From positions 6,133 to 70,132 of the forward strand of contig DDIS01000177.1 of assembly GCA_002338615.1 (NCBI GenBank): a stretch of DNA of 64,000 nt, given 5' to 3'. A program made the translations under genes and the position numbers. This document shows positions 26,952-36,818 of this stretch, in pieces. Source of the DNA: Proteobacteria bacterium UBA1844. GTDB lineage: Bacteria > Pseudomonadota > Gammaproteobacteria > Steroidobacterales > Woeseiaceae. Every line of letters begins with the position of its first letter. The stretch's first letter is position 1. The notes under the pieces are model-generated. The model searched no databases, was not told where the DNA came from, and saw only the letters and a program-made list of their open reading frames with translations.

Positions 26952-28567
26952 TTCGGCCACCGTTTCATGATCCGGTTCATCAGCAGCGGCGACTTTGGAA
27001 CGAAACCATCAACGGCAGTGCCCGGCGTGCCGGTCTTGCTGAAGCCCGGTGGTGCGGAGCCACTCGCCGAAGGGCAGGACTGTGTTTCCCGATAGGTCAA
27101 TGCGGCGGCCAGGCGTGCCTCGCCGGGATCGCCGAGCAAGTGATCGAAGTCATCACCTACCGAGCAGCCGGGCAGCACCTCGCCCGGATTGGATTGATTG
27201 GCGGCTGAGAAGCCGTCCGTGTAATCGCCAAAATTCTTCTGGTTTACGCCGCGGAACTGGATCGTGAAGTAGGTCGTACCACAGTTTTCCTCCGCATAGA
27301 ACCCGTAAGGTTTGCCGCAGGTAGTGGAACCGATCTGAATGACCTCGACATCAACACCGCGCAGTCCGTTCATAATGGCCTCACTGGCGGAACAGGTGCC
27401 CGGGCCGGTCAACACGAATACGCGTTGCAGGTCGAGGGTGGGCAATGGCTGGTTCGCGGGTGCGGCATCGAAACCCGACGTGGTGTTGTAGAAAGGTGTC
27501 GGTTCGATGGCGCTGCCGGTCACCGGATTGGTGCTCGGATGCTTGTCATTGAACTGGGTCAACTCAAAGGTACGGCCAGCCGTCGGTGTATTGCCGGCTA
27601 TCATGTAAGCAAGCTGGCTGGCGATGAACAAATAGCCGCCGCCGTTGTAGCGAATATCCAGCACCAGGTCGTTAATACCCTGGCCGGCCTTTAGCTGGTT
27701 GACGGCATCCACCAGTGCGCCTTCGGCCGTAATGATGTGGTCATTGAATACGAGGTAGCCGACGCGCCCGCTGGTCGTCTCCAGCACCGACGTTTCCAGC
27801 ACCGGGCTGGATGTCACGTTAGCAGCCGTCATCGTGATCGAGCGAACACCGCCGCCAAGGTCCATTACAGTAAACACGTGTGGGTCGCCGACGGCTGGTG
27901 CAAAAAGTCCCTCGTTCAATGTATCGATTCCCGCTTGTGTTCCGTCGTTGATATCAACGCCGTCAACCTCGAGAATGGTTGCACCCCGTTCAAGCAGCAC
28001 GTTCGCGGCAGGCGAGTCCGGTTCGGTATAAGCAACCCGAATGTCGCGCGGCGGGGTGGATGCCAGTACCGCCCACTGTGCACCGTAGCCCGCGGAAATC
28101 CCCGATTGCGACAGCTGGTACCACTCAAAGCTGTCGTAGGTGAAATGAAACTTGTCTTTCGGCGCCCCGGAGCTTGTGGTTGCGGTGGTTTTCAATACAT
28201 CGAAATAGTCCAGCGGGTTGTTATACAAAGCCGGGTCGCGGTCAACAATCTCCGCGTACCAGAGATAGGTATCGTTGGCATGTGAGCGCAGGAAATAGTT
28301 CTCATCAAGCGTCGTGCCCTGCACATCGGGGTACGCGGACCCGGTTGCCGGATCAGTGCCGCTGCGCGGCGCCGCGCAGCGTGCGGCGAAGGTCGATTTG
28401 TCGAGGAAGACCCCCTGCTGCCAGTTGCCGGACTGTGAGCCATTGCCATTTTCGTCGTCGCGACCGCCTCCCCCGCAGGAGCCGAGCGCTGCCAGCGTGG
28501 CCAGCAAAACCGTGGCGCGCAGGCAGGTTGCAAGTATCAATCGCGGTTTGCGGGTAGCAGCGGGCAT
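26948..28567 (-). CDS. S41-family (C-terminal processing type) protease lipoprotein
   Basis: 539 residues from ATG 28567 (a GTG at 28576 adds three residues). Lipoprotein signal ending ATLAALGSCGGGG, then a Gly/Asn linker. A PDZ-like part is visible (AVLASTPPRDIRVAYTEPDS, GATILEVDGVDI). The S41 catalytic domain follows: VGYLVFNDHI, INDLVLDIRYNGGGYLF, GPGTCSASEAIMNGLRG with the likely nucleophile Ser, and GSTTCGKPYGFY with the likely general-base Lys. It would cut envelope or secreted proteins. Its partner is the small lipoprotein behind it. Confidence 0.9.
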   Translation of the reverse strand: MPAATRKPRLILATCLRATVLLATLAALGSCGGGGRDDENGNGSQSGNWQQGVFLDKSTFAARCAAPRSGTDPATGSAYPDVQGTTLDENYFLRSHANDTYLWYAEIVDRDPALYNNPLDYFDVLKTTATTSSGAPKDKFHFTYDSFEWYQLSQSGISAGYGAQWAVLASTPPRDIRVAYTEPDSPAANVLLERGATILEVDGVDINDGTQAGIDTLNEGLFAPAVGDPHVFTVMDLGGGVRSITMTAANVTSSPVLETSVLETTSGRVGYLVFNDHIITAEGALVDAVNQLKAGQGINDLVLDIRYNGGGYLFIASQLAYMIAGNTPTAGRTFELTQFNDKHPSTNPVTGSAIEPTPFYNTTSGFDAAPANQPLPTLDLQRVFVLTGPGTCSASEAIMNGLRGVDVEVIQIGSTTCGKPYGFYAEENCGTTYFTIQFRGVNQKNFGDYTDGFSAANQSNPGEVLPGCSVGDDFDHLLGDPGEARLAAALTYRETQSCPSASGSAPPGFSKTGTPGTAVDGFVPKSPLLMNRIMKRWPK

Positions 28568-28811
28568 TGATATCACGATATTTCACTGCTCAATACATTC
28601 GAGGAACGCTGAATATTAACGCATGAGCAGCCCGGTATTGTTCGATTGTGTCCCAGTCCGGACACGGTTTGAGAATCCTGACGGCGGGAATGGACGAGAC
28701 CGACCTGCGCATCTCTGGCGGCTTCTCCGGCAAAGGAGTCTCTCAAAGCCGGCAATCACCCCCGGCCCGGCCGCTGGCAAGGCCAGTGATCACGCAAGGC
28801 AAAACGAGGCA

Positions 28812-28839
28812 TTGACATTGCAGCGTGTCCGTATATAGT
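28812..28839 (+). promoter_or_regulatory. Sigma-70 promoter of the TrmB-type regulator
   Basis: TTGACA (28812-28817), 16-base spacer, TATAGT (28834-28839), close to consensus. The -10 box runs into the inverted repeat at 28835-28860. Confidence 0.8.
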
Positions 28840-28860
28840 AGTTGTTCTAACAACTACTAT
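28835..28860. promoter_or_regulatory. Perfect 12-bp inverted repeat, probable autoregulatory operator
   Basis: ATAGTAGTTGTT, spacer CT, AACAACTACTAT: two perfect 12-bp arms. It covers the -10 box and the expected transcription start, 13 bases before the ATG of the TrmB-type gene. A bound dimer here would block the promoter, so negative autoregulation is likely. Confidence 0.8.
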
Positions 28861-28872
28861 GTGGTTTGTGCC

Positions 28873-29712
28873 ATGGATGCCCATGCTTTGCTCAAGGAAC
28901 TCGGTTTCGGCGACTACGAGGCGAAAGCCTACGTAGGCCTTGCGAACGCCGGACAATGCAACGGTTATGAGCTGGCCAAGGCAACAGGTATGCCGCGGGC
29001 CAATGTCTATGCGGTACTCGAACGCCTGGTCGAGCGCGGCGCGGCGCAGCGATTCGACACGGCAGAGGGCGTGCGCTACGCCGCCACGCCGCCGGAACTG
29101 CTGCTGGCTCATCTCGATCAGCAACATCAGCGCACGCTGGCCGCGACACACGAAGCGCTCACTGCGCTGGCGCAGCCCGAAGGACCTACACCTGCATTCA
29201 ATCTTCACAGTCAGCAGGAATTGTTGGCTCAGGCCCACGCGGATATCGACGATGCTACTGAATCACTGTTAGTCGCCATCCAGCCTGCCGAGGCTGCACA
29301 GCTGGCCGAACCACTGCGCGCGGCTCATAAACGTGGCGTCAGCATTACCTGCCTGTGCCTGCAAGCGTGCGAACACGAGTGCGGCGGTTGCCAGGGCGAT
29401 ATACATCGCTTCCAGCTCGCGCCTGCCGACAACGTACGTTGGTTGCTGCTGGTTGCGGACCGGCAGCTGGCGCTGCTCGGTCGATTTGACGGCGCAAACG
29501 GCGAAGGCCTCGCAACCGCGCAGCGGCTGGTGGTCGAACTCACCAGCGCCTATATCCGACAAAGTCTTACTCTCGCGATGCTCGCCAGGGAACTGGGCGA
29601 GCGCTATGAAAGCCTGCTGACCAGCGAGACGCAGCAGATTCTGAATCGTTTTTACCCGGGCGGGGATTTCCTCGCCCATTTCAAGAGCCAAAGCGACACC
29701 GAGTTACATTGA
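28873..29712 (+). CDS. TrmB-type winged-helix transcription regulator
   Basis: 279 residues from ATG 28873; a longer frame would start inside the operator. The N-terminal winged helix has the TrmB signature (LLKELGFGDYEAKAYVGLAN, GMPRANVYAVLERLVERGAA). A coiled linker leads to a C-terminal region that resembles the PLD-like/effector part of TrmB (ELLAQAHADIDDATESLLVA, RWLLLVADRQLALLGRFDG). A Cys-rich stretch CLCLQACEHECGGC at about residues 163-176 could bind metal or sense redox. It is probably co-transcribed with the secreted protein 40 bases downstream. Confidence 0.88.
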   Translation: MDAHALLKELGFGDYEAKAYVGLANAGQCNGYELAKATGMPRANVYAVLERLVERGAAQRFDTAEGVRYAATPPELLLAHLDQQHQRTLAATHEALTALAQPEGPTPAFNLHSQQELLAQAHADIDDATESLLVAIQPAEAAQLAEPLRAAHKRGVSITCLCLQACEHECGGCQGDIHRFQLAPADNVRWLLLVADRQLALLGRFDGANGEGLATAQRLVVELTSAYIRQSLTLAMLARELGERYESLLTSETQQILNRFYPGGDFLAHFKSQSDTELH

Positions 29713-29752
29713 CACGATGGACGAACGGCCCGCATCCAAAGGAGAAATTATC

Positions 29753-30370
29753 ATGTTCAGGAATAGATTATTGACAACGCTGGCCGCAGGGCTCGTCCTG
29801 TCATTCGGGGGCGCTGCTTTCGCCGACAATTCGGCAAGCAACGCGATCAATATGTTTGGCGGTCCGGTTTACGACGGCGCGCCCGCGCTCGAAGTGACCG
29901 CGGCACTGGTCGAGGCCGGAGGTGGCGCCGAGAACTTCACGTTCGCGGCGGCGCTGGTATCGATGCTGGGTGAGGACACCGTCAATGGCGAAGTGGCAAA
30001 GCTGAACAAGCAGTATGGCGAGGAGGACGTCACCGACTTCATCAATGGCATGACATTTGCCGTCAAGGACGGACTCAAACGGGCTACCGAGGCCGGTGTC
30101 AGTTTGCCGGCTGCGCCTGAAAACCTGACCGGCGTGGAGCTCGCGAAGACGCTGGTACAAGCTGGCACTACCGCCGACGGAACATTCTGGTCCGGCTACC
30201 TGTTTGACAAAGCACTGTCACACCCGATCCACAACCAGGTCATGGGTGATATCGAAGTGAAATTTGGCCACGCTACCGACGAGAATACCCACAAGATCCT
30301 CAATCAGGCCATGTACGATGTAGCCCAGGCACTGGGCATGACGGACGTCAAACTGGCGTCACTGCACTGA
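29753..30370 (+). CDS. Secreted protein of unknown function, paired with TrmB-type regulator
   Basis: 205 residues. The start is set by AAAGGAG about eight bases upstream of ATG 29753. Signal peptide LLTTLAAGLVLSFGGAAFA. The mature part is mostly helical (ALEVTAALVEAGGGAENFTF, VNGEVAKLNKQYGEEDVTDF, ELAKTLVQAGTTADGTFWSG, HPIHNQVMGDIEVKFG) with two His near 160-165. I do not recognise the family. It sits directly behind the TrmB-type gene and before a strong terminator, so it is likely a regulated target. Confidence 0.75.
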   Translation: MFRNRLLTTLAAGLVLSFGGAAFADNSASNAINMFGGPVYDGAPALEVTAALVEAGGGAENFTFAAALVSMLGEDTVNGEVAKLNKQYGEEDVTDFINGMTFAVKDGLKRATEAGVSLPAAPENLTGVELAKTLVQAGTTADGTFWSGYLFDKALSHPIHNQVMGDIEVKFGHATDENTHKILNQAMYDVAQALGMTDVKLASLH

Positions 30371-30417
30371 GCGCTAGCATCTGACAAGGCCCGGCCAGAG
30401 CCTGCCCGCGCGCACCG

Positions 30418-30450
30418 CGGACCAGGAACACGAGGTTCCTGGTCCGTTTT
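30418..30450 (+). terminator. Rho-independent terminator of the trmB-like operon
   Basis: CGGACCAGGAAC, loop ACGAG, GTTCCTGGTCCG, then TTTT. A perfect 12-bp stem 47 bases behind the stop at 30370. Confidence 0.92.
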
Positions 30451-30479
30451 GCGTTAGTGGCCACGAATGGTCGCCAAAT

Positions 30480-30784
30480 CGACCTGCGCCTCGCCGCAAG
30501 TCGTTGATTGATGCGCTGACCAACTGCGAAGCACTTGACCGGGTGCGTACACGGCGGTCGTGCGACCACAAATGCTTGCATTTACCTGGACCACAGGAAC
30601 AGAATCCGCTGTGCAAGAACTGGTCACCATCAAGCTCTCCACAGCTGGTGCCGAAACAGCGATCGAAATACGTCATGACCGCATTCCCGATAATGATAAA
30701 AGGACACAACACCGCGCCGGATGGGATGCTTGTCTTGCAGGACTGAACCAGTACCTGCAGCGCCGTAATAGTTTCGACACCTGA
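30480..30784 (+). pseudogene. Broken SRPBCC/AHSA1-like gene with internal deletion
   Basis: Two pieces of one family in different frames. In the frame of 30504 the codons read RPAPRRKSLIDALTNCEALD, the start pattern of AHSA1-type SRPBCC proteins (APR, then DALTDPEAL). In the frame of 30560 the codons from 30539 read GAYTAVVRPQMLAFTWTTG and end HRAGWDACLAGLNQYLQ, the family's second half up to the normal end. About 55-60 residues between them are missing, and a stop (30536-30538) separates the frames. No start codon or ribosome site fits. The 30451-30877 gap holds nothing else I can support. Confidence 0.6.
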
Positions 30785-30877
30785 CCGGCCCATACGCAAT
30801 GCGGCGCGTGGAGAATCATGTGGCTGGTCGGTCTGCGGCTTCGGCCGCGCGAGGCACAGAGAGGTTGTCACCCTCCC

Positions 30878-32668
30878 ATGTCACTATCGTTGCATGCTAT
30901 CGCCGCAATCGTGCTAACGGTTGGTGCGTTGATCCTGATTTCGCGCGACAAAGTCCCGCTGGAATATTCCGCAGCCGCGATCCTGGTGGTAGCTGTTGTC
31001 GGCTTCGAGCTGTTTCCTGTACCGGAGCCGAGCAAATTGCGCGGCGTCAATTTCCTCGCGGGCTTCGGCAATGAAGCGCTGATTGCGATTTGCCTGTTGC
31101 TGATGCTTGCCAAAGGTGTTGAGGCGAGTGGTGCTTTGCAGCAAGTAGGCCGGTTTCTGACACACATCTGGCTCAACAACCGTTCACTCGCCCTGCTCGC
31201 GACATTAGTATTTGCCGCAAGCGTCAGCGCATTCGCCAATAACACACCGATCGTCGTCATGCTGTTGCCGATTCTCGTTGGCGTTGCACATCGTATTGGC
31301 ACTGCGCCATCGAAAATGCTGATGCCGGTTGGCTTTGCAACCATCATCGGTGGCATGTCAACCACGATCGGCACATCCACAAACCTGCTGGTCGTTTCCG
31401 TTGCAGAAGAAATGGGCCTGCCGCGCATCGGCATGTTCGACTTCTTCGTGCCGGCCCTCTTCGCGACATTTGTGGGCATCCTCTACCTTTGGTTGTTTCT
31501 GCCGAGGATCCTGCCTGAGAGGGCGACGCCACTCGAGGGTACGGAGTCACGTGTATTCGAATCGAGTGTCGTGATCGATGCCGGCAGTGCGCTTGTTGGC
31601 ATGAAGCTTCCGGACGCATTGCGCCAGATTGGCGGCGGAATCCGCGTACTTCGGGTCCAGCGAGGCACCAGGCATGAGTTGGTACGTCTGCCGACACTTA
31701 CGCTTAAAGCGCAAGATCGCCTGTTCATCCGTGGCACGCCAGAGTACATCGAGGCAGTGCAGCGTGCCGCCGGGAGCCCCGTTACCGACAGCGAGCTGAA
31801 ACGTGCGCCGGATGAACGGCTCATCGAAATCGTCGTAACACGGGATTCACCGCTGCATCGTAAGCACTTGTCAGAACTGCAGCCGGACCTGTTGCGCGGA
31901 TTGTATCCCGTTGGCTGGTACCGGCCAGGACAACAAACCATGACCCGTATCGAGCAGAGCAGTAATCCCTTGTTGCGCACCGGGGATGTACTGTTGTTGC
32001 AGGGGCAGCGACAGGATGTGCAGACGCTGATGGAGAAAGCGAACATGCTGGTGCTCGCAAGAACAATCCACGTGCCTCGTGTTTCCAAAGCGCCGTTGTC
32101 CGTCGGCATCATGGTCGGCGTCGTCATCGTGGCCGCACTCGGTATCCTGCCGATCGTCGCGAGCGCGCTTTGCGGAGTGGGACTGATGCTCGTCACGCGT
32201 TGCCTGACATGGGGCGAGGCCTGGCAAGCCATAGATACGCGCCTTGCGTTGGTGATTGTTGCGAGTCTTGCGCTGGGGACTGCCCTGGTTGGGACCGGCG
32301 CGGCAGCGTTTTTGGCACAGAGCTTCGTGCTACTCATCGAGGGCCTGCCAGCACCCGTCGTCCTGAGTGCACTGTTGTTGCTGATTGCGCTTCTGACCGA
32401 AGTCGTCACCAATAATGCCGTAGCAATTATCGGCACACCGATAGCCATCGGCGTTGCTCACCAGCTCGGTTTGCCGCCGACGCCGTTCGTACTGGCGGTG
32501 CTTTTCGGCGCCAACATGAGCTACCTGACTCCGATCGGTTACCAGACGAATTTGCTCGTGATGAGTGCGGGGGGCTATCGGTTTTCGGACTTCTTTCGCG
32601 GTGGATTGCCGTTGCAGATACTGATGTGGCTCGTATTATCGATGATACTCACCTGGCTGTATCTATAG
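30878..32668 (+). CDS. SLC13/DASS-type transporter with two RCK_C domains
   Basis: 596 residues from ATG 30878 (the upstream extension is Arg-rich and not membrane-like). Membrane helices make up residues about 1-200 and 390-596. The paired SNT-like motifs of the family are visible: SAFANNTPIVVMLLP with STTIGTSTNLLV in the first half, TEVVTNNAVAIIGTPIA with YLTPIGYQTNLLVM in the second. Between them are two TrkA_C-type domains (VVIDAGSALVGMKLPDALRQ, then IVVTRDSPLHRKHLSELQ). Such proteins import dicarboxylates, sulfate or other anions with sodium; the substrate is not readable here. Confidence 0.92.
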   Translation: MSLSLHAIAAIVLTVGALILISRDKVPLEYSAAAILVVAVVGFELFPVPEPSKLRGVNFLAGFGNEALIAICLLLMLAKGVEASGALQQVGRFLTHIWLNNRSLALLATLVFAASVSAFANNTPIVVMLLPILVGVAHRIGTAPSKMLMPVGFATIIGGMSTTIGTSTNLLVVSVAEEMGLPRIGMFDFFVPALFATFVGILYLWLFLPRILPERATPLEGTESRVFESSVVIDAGSALVGMKLPDALRQIGGGIRVLRVQRGTRHELVRLPTLTLKAQDRLFIRGTPEYIEAVQRAAGSPVTDSELKRAPDERLIEIVVTRDSPLHRKHLSELQPDLLRGLYPVGWYRPGQQTMTRIEQSSNPLLRTGDVLLLQGQRQDVQTLMEKANMLVLARTIHVPRVSKAPLSVGIMVGVVIVAALGILPIVASALCGVGLMLVTRCLTWGEAWQAIDTRLALVIVASLALGTALVGTGAAAFLAQSFVLLIEGLPAPVVLSALLLLIALLTEVVTNNAVAIIGTPIAIGVAHQLGLPPTPFVLAVLFGANMSYLTPIGYQTNLLVMSAGGYRFSDFFRGGLPLQILMWLVLSMILTWLYL

Positions 32669-32723
32669 GGCCCAGCAGATTCAGGTGCCTGGCAGGCAAG
32701 CGACGTCATCATGAACCTGCACA

Positions 32724-33602
32724 CTACTGATCAAACAGTGAAGAAAAGTACAGCCGGAATCCCTCGAACTTTGCTTTGTTATCCGCCGGGTTCGCATCAT
32801 TTCCTGCCCCGCGCCGGTACGCGATACCAACGCGCTCCAGGCTCAAACGCCAGAGCTGGAATGGCTTGCTCGGATAAATTGCAAAGCCGATTTCGAGATC
32901 GTTGCGGATTTGCGAACGGACTTCGTCAATTGCATTGAGGGAAAGCTCGTCCAGGTAGTGCGACGCGGAAATATGGGTTACGAGCCGGGTAGGGCCTGCC
33001 TTCATTGCCCAGGCATCGATGCCGAGTTCAAATTCGACGGCAAGCGTCAGTGGCAGGAGTTGCCGCTGGCGGTCACGGTCACTGTCATAGCCAATGTAAT
33101 CGAGCGCCGCAATCAGGTTCCAGCGCCGAGCAGGGGGTCCCAGTCTATAGCGGGTCCGAACGCCGGCCCGATATATCAATGCCTTTTCCTCGCCATCGAG
33201 TCTCGCGCCGCCGCCGAGGTTGGCCGTTCCGCGCAGAGTCCAGCGCTCGTTCATCTCAAACGTTGCCTTGATACCGGGTACCAGTGAAAACGTTGCGATG
33301 TTGCCGGGATCGAGGGATTCCGGGAGGTCACCAAGGTCGAAGTTGCTGAGGCCAAGTGCCGCCGGAAGAAGCAGTTCAAGCCTGGCGCGGCGTGGCGATG
33401 CGCCGGGCAGGGAGCCCTCGCGCAAGATCCAGGTCGGCGCGTACTCAATGAGAAACACGCTTTCCTGATTGTCAAAATTGTAAACGCCGGTACCGAGAAA
33501 GGGTGCGAGCGCCCAGTGCTGGACAGCGACGTCGGCACGTTCCTGTGCCGTCGCCGCGCCAGCCAGAAGGGCCAACAAAACCGCTGGTACGAGTGATTTC
33601 AT
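32724..33602 (-). CDS. Probable outer-membrane beta-barrel protein in the ABC operon
   Basis: 292 residues from ATG 33602; the longer frame would overlap the permease. Signal peptide SLVPAVLLALLAGAATAQ. The mature part alternates hydrophobic and polar residues with many strands ending in aromatic residues (FLIEYAPTWILR, ERWTLRGTANLGGGARL, RTRYRLGPPARRW, ISASHYLDELSLN) and ends FRLYFSSLFDQ with a terminal strand. It starts 31 bases behind the permease stop, so it is in the same sigma-54-linked operon. I do not recognise a specific family; it is much smaller than TolC. Confidence 0.72.
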   Translation of the reverse strand: MKSLVPAVLLALLAGAATAQERADVAVQHWALAPFLGTGVYNFDNQESVFLIEYAPTWILREGSLPGASPRRARLELLLPAALGLSNFDLGDLPESLDPGNIATFSLVPGIKATFEMNERWTLRGTANLGGGARLDGEEKALIYRAGVRTRYRLGPPARRWNLIAALDYIGYDSDRDRQRQLLPLTLAVEFELGIDAWAMKAGPTRLVTHISASHYLDELSLNAIDEVRSQIRNDLEIGFAIYPSKPFQLWRLSLERVGIAYRRGAGNDANPADNKAKFEGFRLYFSSLFDQ

Positions 33603-33633
33603 CGCCCAAGTATGGACGATATCTGCGCTGTGG

Positions 33634-36072
33634 CTACTCGTAGCGTAATGCAAGTACCGGACGCGAACGAGCGGCCTTGCCTGCCTGGAGCGCAATGGTT
33701 ATCCAGGCAGCTGCGAGTGCGACCAAGGCGCTCGCAACAAACAACCAGGCCCAGTCCGCAAAAGGCGCCTGGTATGCGAAGCGCCCGAGCCAGCGTTGCA
33801 TGAAGAAGTACGCTACTGGCCAGGCAATGACGTTGGCAATCAGAACGAGTCGTGTGAAGTCCGCAGTCAGGAGCAGGATGATGTCCTTGACCGACGCACC
33901 CATGACTTTGCGAATGCCAATTTCCTTGGTCCGCCGCTCGGTGGTGAATGATGCCAGTCCAAACAGACCAAGCGTTGCGACGAACACTGCAAACAGGGAG
34001 AAGATCGCAAACATTCTTGCCTGTTTTGCTTCAGCGCGATAGCGCGCCTCGAACTGGTCATCCAGAAACTGCCAGTCTATTGGCGAATCCGGTACCAGGC
34101 GCGCCCAGGTCTTCTCGATGTGTTCGATCGCCGCTGTCGGGTCGCCCGGCGCGATCCTGATAGAGAGATTGCGTGCGTAATTCGGGTTTGGTTCGGCGTA
34201 GACCGTGGCCTTCATTTTATCGTGCAGTGACGAAAAGTGAATGTCCGGAATGACGCCGATGATCTCGCGGTCGATAAACAGGTCGAGGTCGCGGCTCATC
34301 GGCTGGCGGATTACCTTGCCAATCGCTTCCTCTGGTGTCCAGTTGAAGCGACGTGCGGCGGATTCGTTGAGGACCGCATAACCCTTGACCACCGGATTCT
34401 CTTTACTGGGTGTTTCTATACGCACTTCGTTCGGGCGAAAAGTGCGGCCCGCGAGGAACTTGATCTTGTAGTGATCGAACCAGTGCGCATCCACTTTTAT
34501 ATCCGCGATACCAAGGACACTATCCGGTGTTATCTGCTCCCCTTCGGCAACATAGCCGGAACCATCGAGGTTCTGCATGCTTGGCACACGTGACGAAAAA
34601 ACAACCGACTCGATATCCGGGTGCGCTTCCAGCTCGGTCCGAAGCGGCTCGTAGGTTTGCCACAGATCCGAGAAGAAAGGCAGCCCGGTGACGATGTTGC
34701 GGGATTTGTCATAGCCGAGGTCAACATTTTTCGCGTAGTGCATCTGCGCCATGACAACACCGGTGGCGATCAGCAGTACTATCGATGTTGCAAACTGGAA
34801 GACCACCAGCAAGCGGCGCAGCAGCGCAGAACTGCCTGCCTCCGAGGCACCCTTCAGCACCGCCGCCGGTCGAAAATGCGAGAGGTAAAATGCCGGGTAG
34901 CTGCCCGCCACCAGGCCGACCAGCAATGTCCCACCGAGCAGCCAGGCAAGGCTTTCTGGCTCGGCGAGCGAAAAGTGCAGCGGCTTCTCGAGAAAGGCTG
35001 CGAACGACGGTAAGGTCAGCTCAACGATAGCGACCGCCAGCAGCATGGCCAGGGCGCTCATCAGGATGGACTCACCGAGAAACTGCATAATGAGCTGGCG
35101 TCGGCTTGCGCCGACGACTTTGCGAATGCCGACCTCTTTCGCCCGCTGCGTTGAACGAGCCGTCGTCAAATTCATGAAATTGACGCAGGCGATGAGCAAC
35201 ACTACGAACGCGACGGCCGAGAAGGTATAGACAACGGCATAGCTGCCGTTTACGCGCCACTCCGCATCCCGATTTGACGTCAGGTAAATCTCGGTCAAAG
35301 GCTGAAGATGCAATGCACCGTCTTTTGCTGCGTCTTCCCCCCTATGTTTGATCAAAAAATCCGGCAGCCGTTCCTCCAGGTGCGCCGCGTTATAGCCAAC
35401 CGGTAACCTGATATACGTGTAGTAGTTGTTGCTGCCCCAGCTCTCGAACTCGTCCTCGCCCAGGATCATCGGGATCGCTGCCGAGGAAAGCAGCGCTTCG
35501 AAACGCATATGTGTATTGTCCGGAATATCCTCGATGATGGCCGTTACGGTCAGGTCCATCTGGCCCATGATATTCAGGGATTTGCCGATTGGATCTTCAT
35601 TGCCGAACAGACGCTTTGCCATACGTTGCGACAGCACCAGGTCTGTCGGTCGCGCCAGCGCCGTTCCAGGGTCGCCAATAATGAATTTCAGATTGAAGAA
35701 GTCAAAAACGTTCGGGTCTGCGATCGCGAAGTTATCTTCCTGAATAAGCTCGCCGTCCTTCCTCAGCGTTACATCGCCAACATCCATGATGCGGGTGACG
35801 TCTTCGATTTCGGGAAAGTCTTGCTTCAGTAACGGGCCAATCGGAGGCGCGATGGGCGCCAGCCGCAGATCATTGCCGTAAAAATCACGGGTTACGCGAT
35901 GGATGCGATCGGCATTCGTCCATTGCTTGTCGTACGATAATTCGTAGCCGACGAACACTGTGATAATGATGCAGCAGGCGAGGCCAATCGCTAGCCCGAG
36001 AATATTGATCGAGCTGAACAGCGGGTTTCCGGCAATATTGCGCAGCGCAATTTTCAGGTAGTTCCTAAACAT
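33634..36072 (-). CDS. MacB/FtsX-type ABC transporter permease
   Basis: 812 residues in a two-half layout. An N-terminal helix ([19 protein letters not shown]) is followed by a MacB_PCD periplasmic domain (40-270), three helices near 285-425 including [20 protein letters not shown], a second periplasmic domain, and a last FtsX block near 690-800 with the repeat motif [17 protein letters not shown]. Double-FtsX proteins of this size move lipids, lipoproteins or peptides from the inner membrane by a mechanical stroke rather than by classical import. It overlaps the ATPase gene by eight bases. Confidence 0.93.
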   Translation of the reverse strand: MFRNYLKIALRNIAGNPLFSSINILGLAIGLACCIIITVFVGYELSYDKQWTNADRIHRVTRDFYGNDLRLAPIAPPIGPLLKQDFPEIEDVTRIMDVGDVTLRKDGELIQEDNFAIADPNVFDFFNLKFIIGDPGTALARPTDLVLSQRMAKRLFGNEDPIGKSLNIMGQMDLTVTAIIEDIPDNTHMRFEALLSSAAIPMILGEDEFESWGSNNYYTYIRLPVGYNAAHLEERLPDFLIKHRGEDAAKDGALHLQPLTEIYLTSNRDAEWRVNGSYAVVYTFSAVAFVVLLIACVNFMNLTTARSTQRAKEVGIRKVVGASRRQLIMQFLGESILMSALAMLLAVAIVELTLPSFAAFLEKPLHFSLAEPESLAWLLGGTLLVGLVAGSYPAFYLSHFRPAAVLKGASEAGSSALLRRLLVVFQFATSIVLLIATGVVMAQMHYAKNVDLGYDKSRNIVTGLPFFSDLWQTYEPLRTELEAHPDIESVVFSSRVPSMQNLDGSGYVAEGEQITPDSVLGIADIKVDAHWFDHYKIKFLAGRTFRPNEVRIETPSKENPVVKGYAVLNESAARRFNWTPEEAIGKVIRQPMSRDLDLFIDREIIGVIPDIHFSSLHDKMKATVYAEPNPNYARNLSIRIAPGDPTAAIEHIEKTWARLVPDSPIDWQFLDDQFEARYRAEAKQARMFAIFSLFAVFVATLGLFGLASFTTERRTKEIGIRKVMGASVKDIILLLTADFTRLVLIANVIAWPVAYFFMQRWLGRFAYQAPFADWAWLFVASALVALAAAWITIALQAGKAARSRPVLALRYE

Positions 36073-36772
36073 GGCGGGCCTCGCTTTTCTGTTTCAGGTC
36101 CACAACGTTTTCCGACAGAATCCGGCCATCGAGCATGTGTACGACGCGGCTGGCGTGTTCAGCATGGCTCGGGTCATGGGTCACCATGACAATGGTCGTA
36201 CCATCCGCATTGAGTTTGCCGAGCAGGTCCAGCACTTCCTCACCGTTTCTGGTGTCGAGGTTGCCGGTAGGCTCATCCGCCAGGATCAGTTTTGGACCGG
36301 TAACCACGGCACGTGCCACGGCGACGCGTTGCTGCTGACCGCCACTAAGTTGCTGCGGACGATGGGTCGCCCGGTGCGCGATATTCACGCTTTCCATCAC
36401 TTCCTGGACACGCTTGTCCCGGTCCGCCAATGGTATCTTGTGATAGAGCAGCGGCAACGCCACGTTCTCCGCGACCGACAGCTCGTCGATGAGGTTGAAG
36501 CTCTGGAATATGAAGCCGATGTTGTGTTTACGCACATTGGCGAGGTGGCGTTCCGAGCTCTTCGAAATATCTTCGCCGAGAAAACGGTAGGAACCTGAGC
36601 TCGGCGTATCGAGCATGCCCAGCACGTTAAGCATTGTCGACTTGCCACAGCCCGACGGCCCCATGATCGCAATAAATTCGCCGCTCATAATTTCCAGGTT
36701 GATGTCGTTCAGTGCCGTGGTTTCAATATCGGCTGTGCGATACGCCTTGGAGATATCGTGTAGTTCAATCAT
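36065..36772 (-). CDS. ABC transporter ATP-binding protein (MacB/LolD class)
   Basis: 235 residues, a single nucleotide-binding domain. Walker [10 protein letters not shown] near 38-46, Q-loop [16 protein letters not shown], signature [14 protein letters not shown], Walker [13 protein letters not shown] and H-loop VMVTHD. It powers the permease it overlaps. The QSFNLID and [10 protein letters not shown] motifs are typical of the MacB/LolD group. Confidence 0.96.
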   Translation of the reverse strand: MIELHDISKAYRTADIETTALNDINLEIMSGEFIAIMGPSGCGKSTMLNVLGMLDTPSSGSYRFLGEDISKSSERHLANVRKHNIGFIFQSFNLIDELSVAENVALPLLYHKIPLADRDKRVQEVMESVNIAHRATHRPQQLSGGQQQRVAVARAVVTGPKLILADEPTGNLDTRNGEEVLDLLGKLNADGTTIVMVTHDPSHAEHASRVVHMLDGRILSENVVDLKQKSEARHV

Positions 36773-36818
36773 GGTCTTGCCCCCTGGTATTGGTGTTAGC
36801 TATTGTCGTGATCGAAAA

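Noticed and set aside
30374..30871. 165-codon minus-strand frame in the gap behind the trmB-like operon
   Set aside because: It runs through the terminator hairpin and opposite the SRPBCC remnant; no start signal and no family resemblance.
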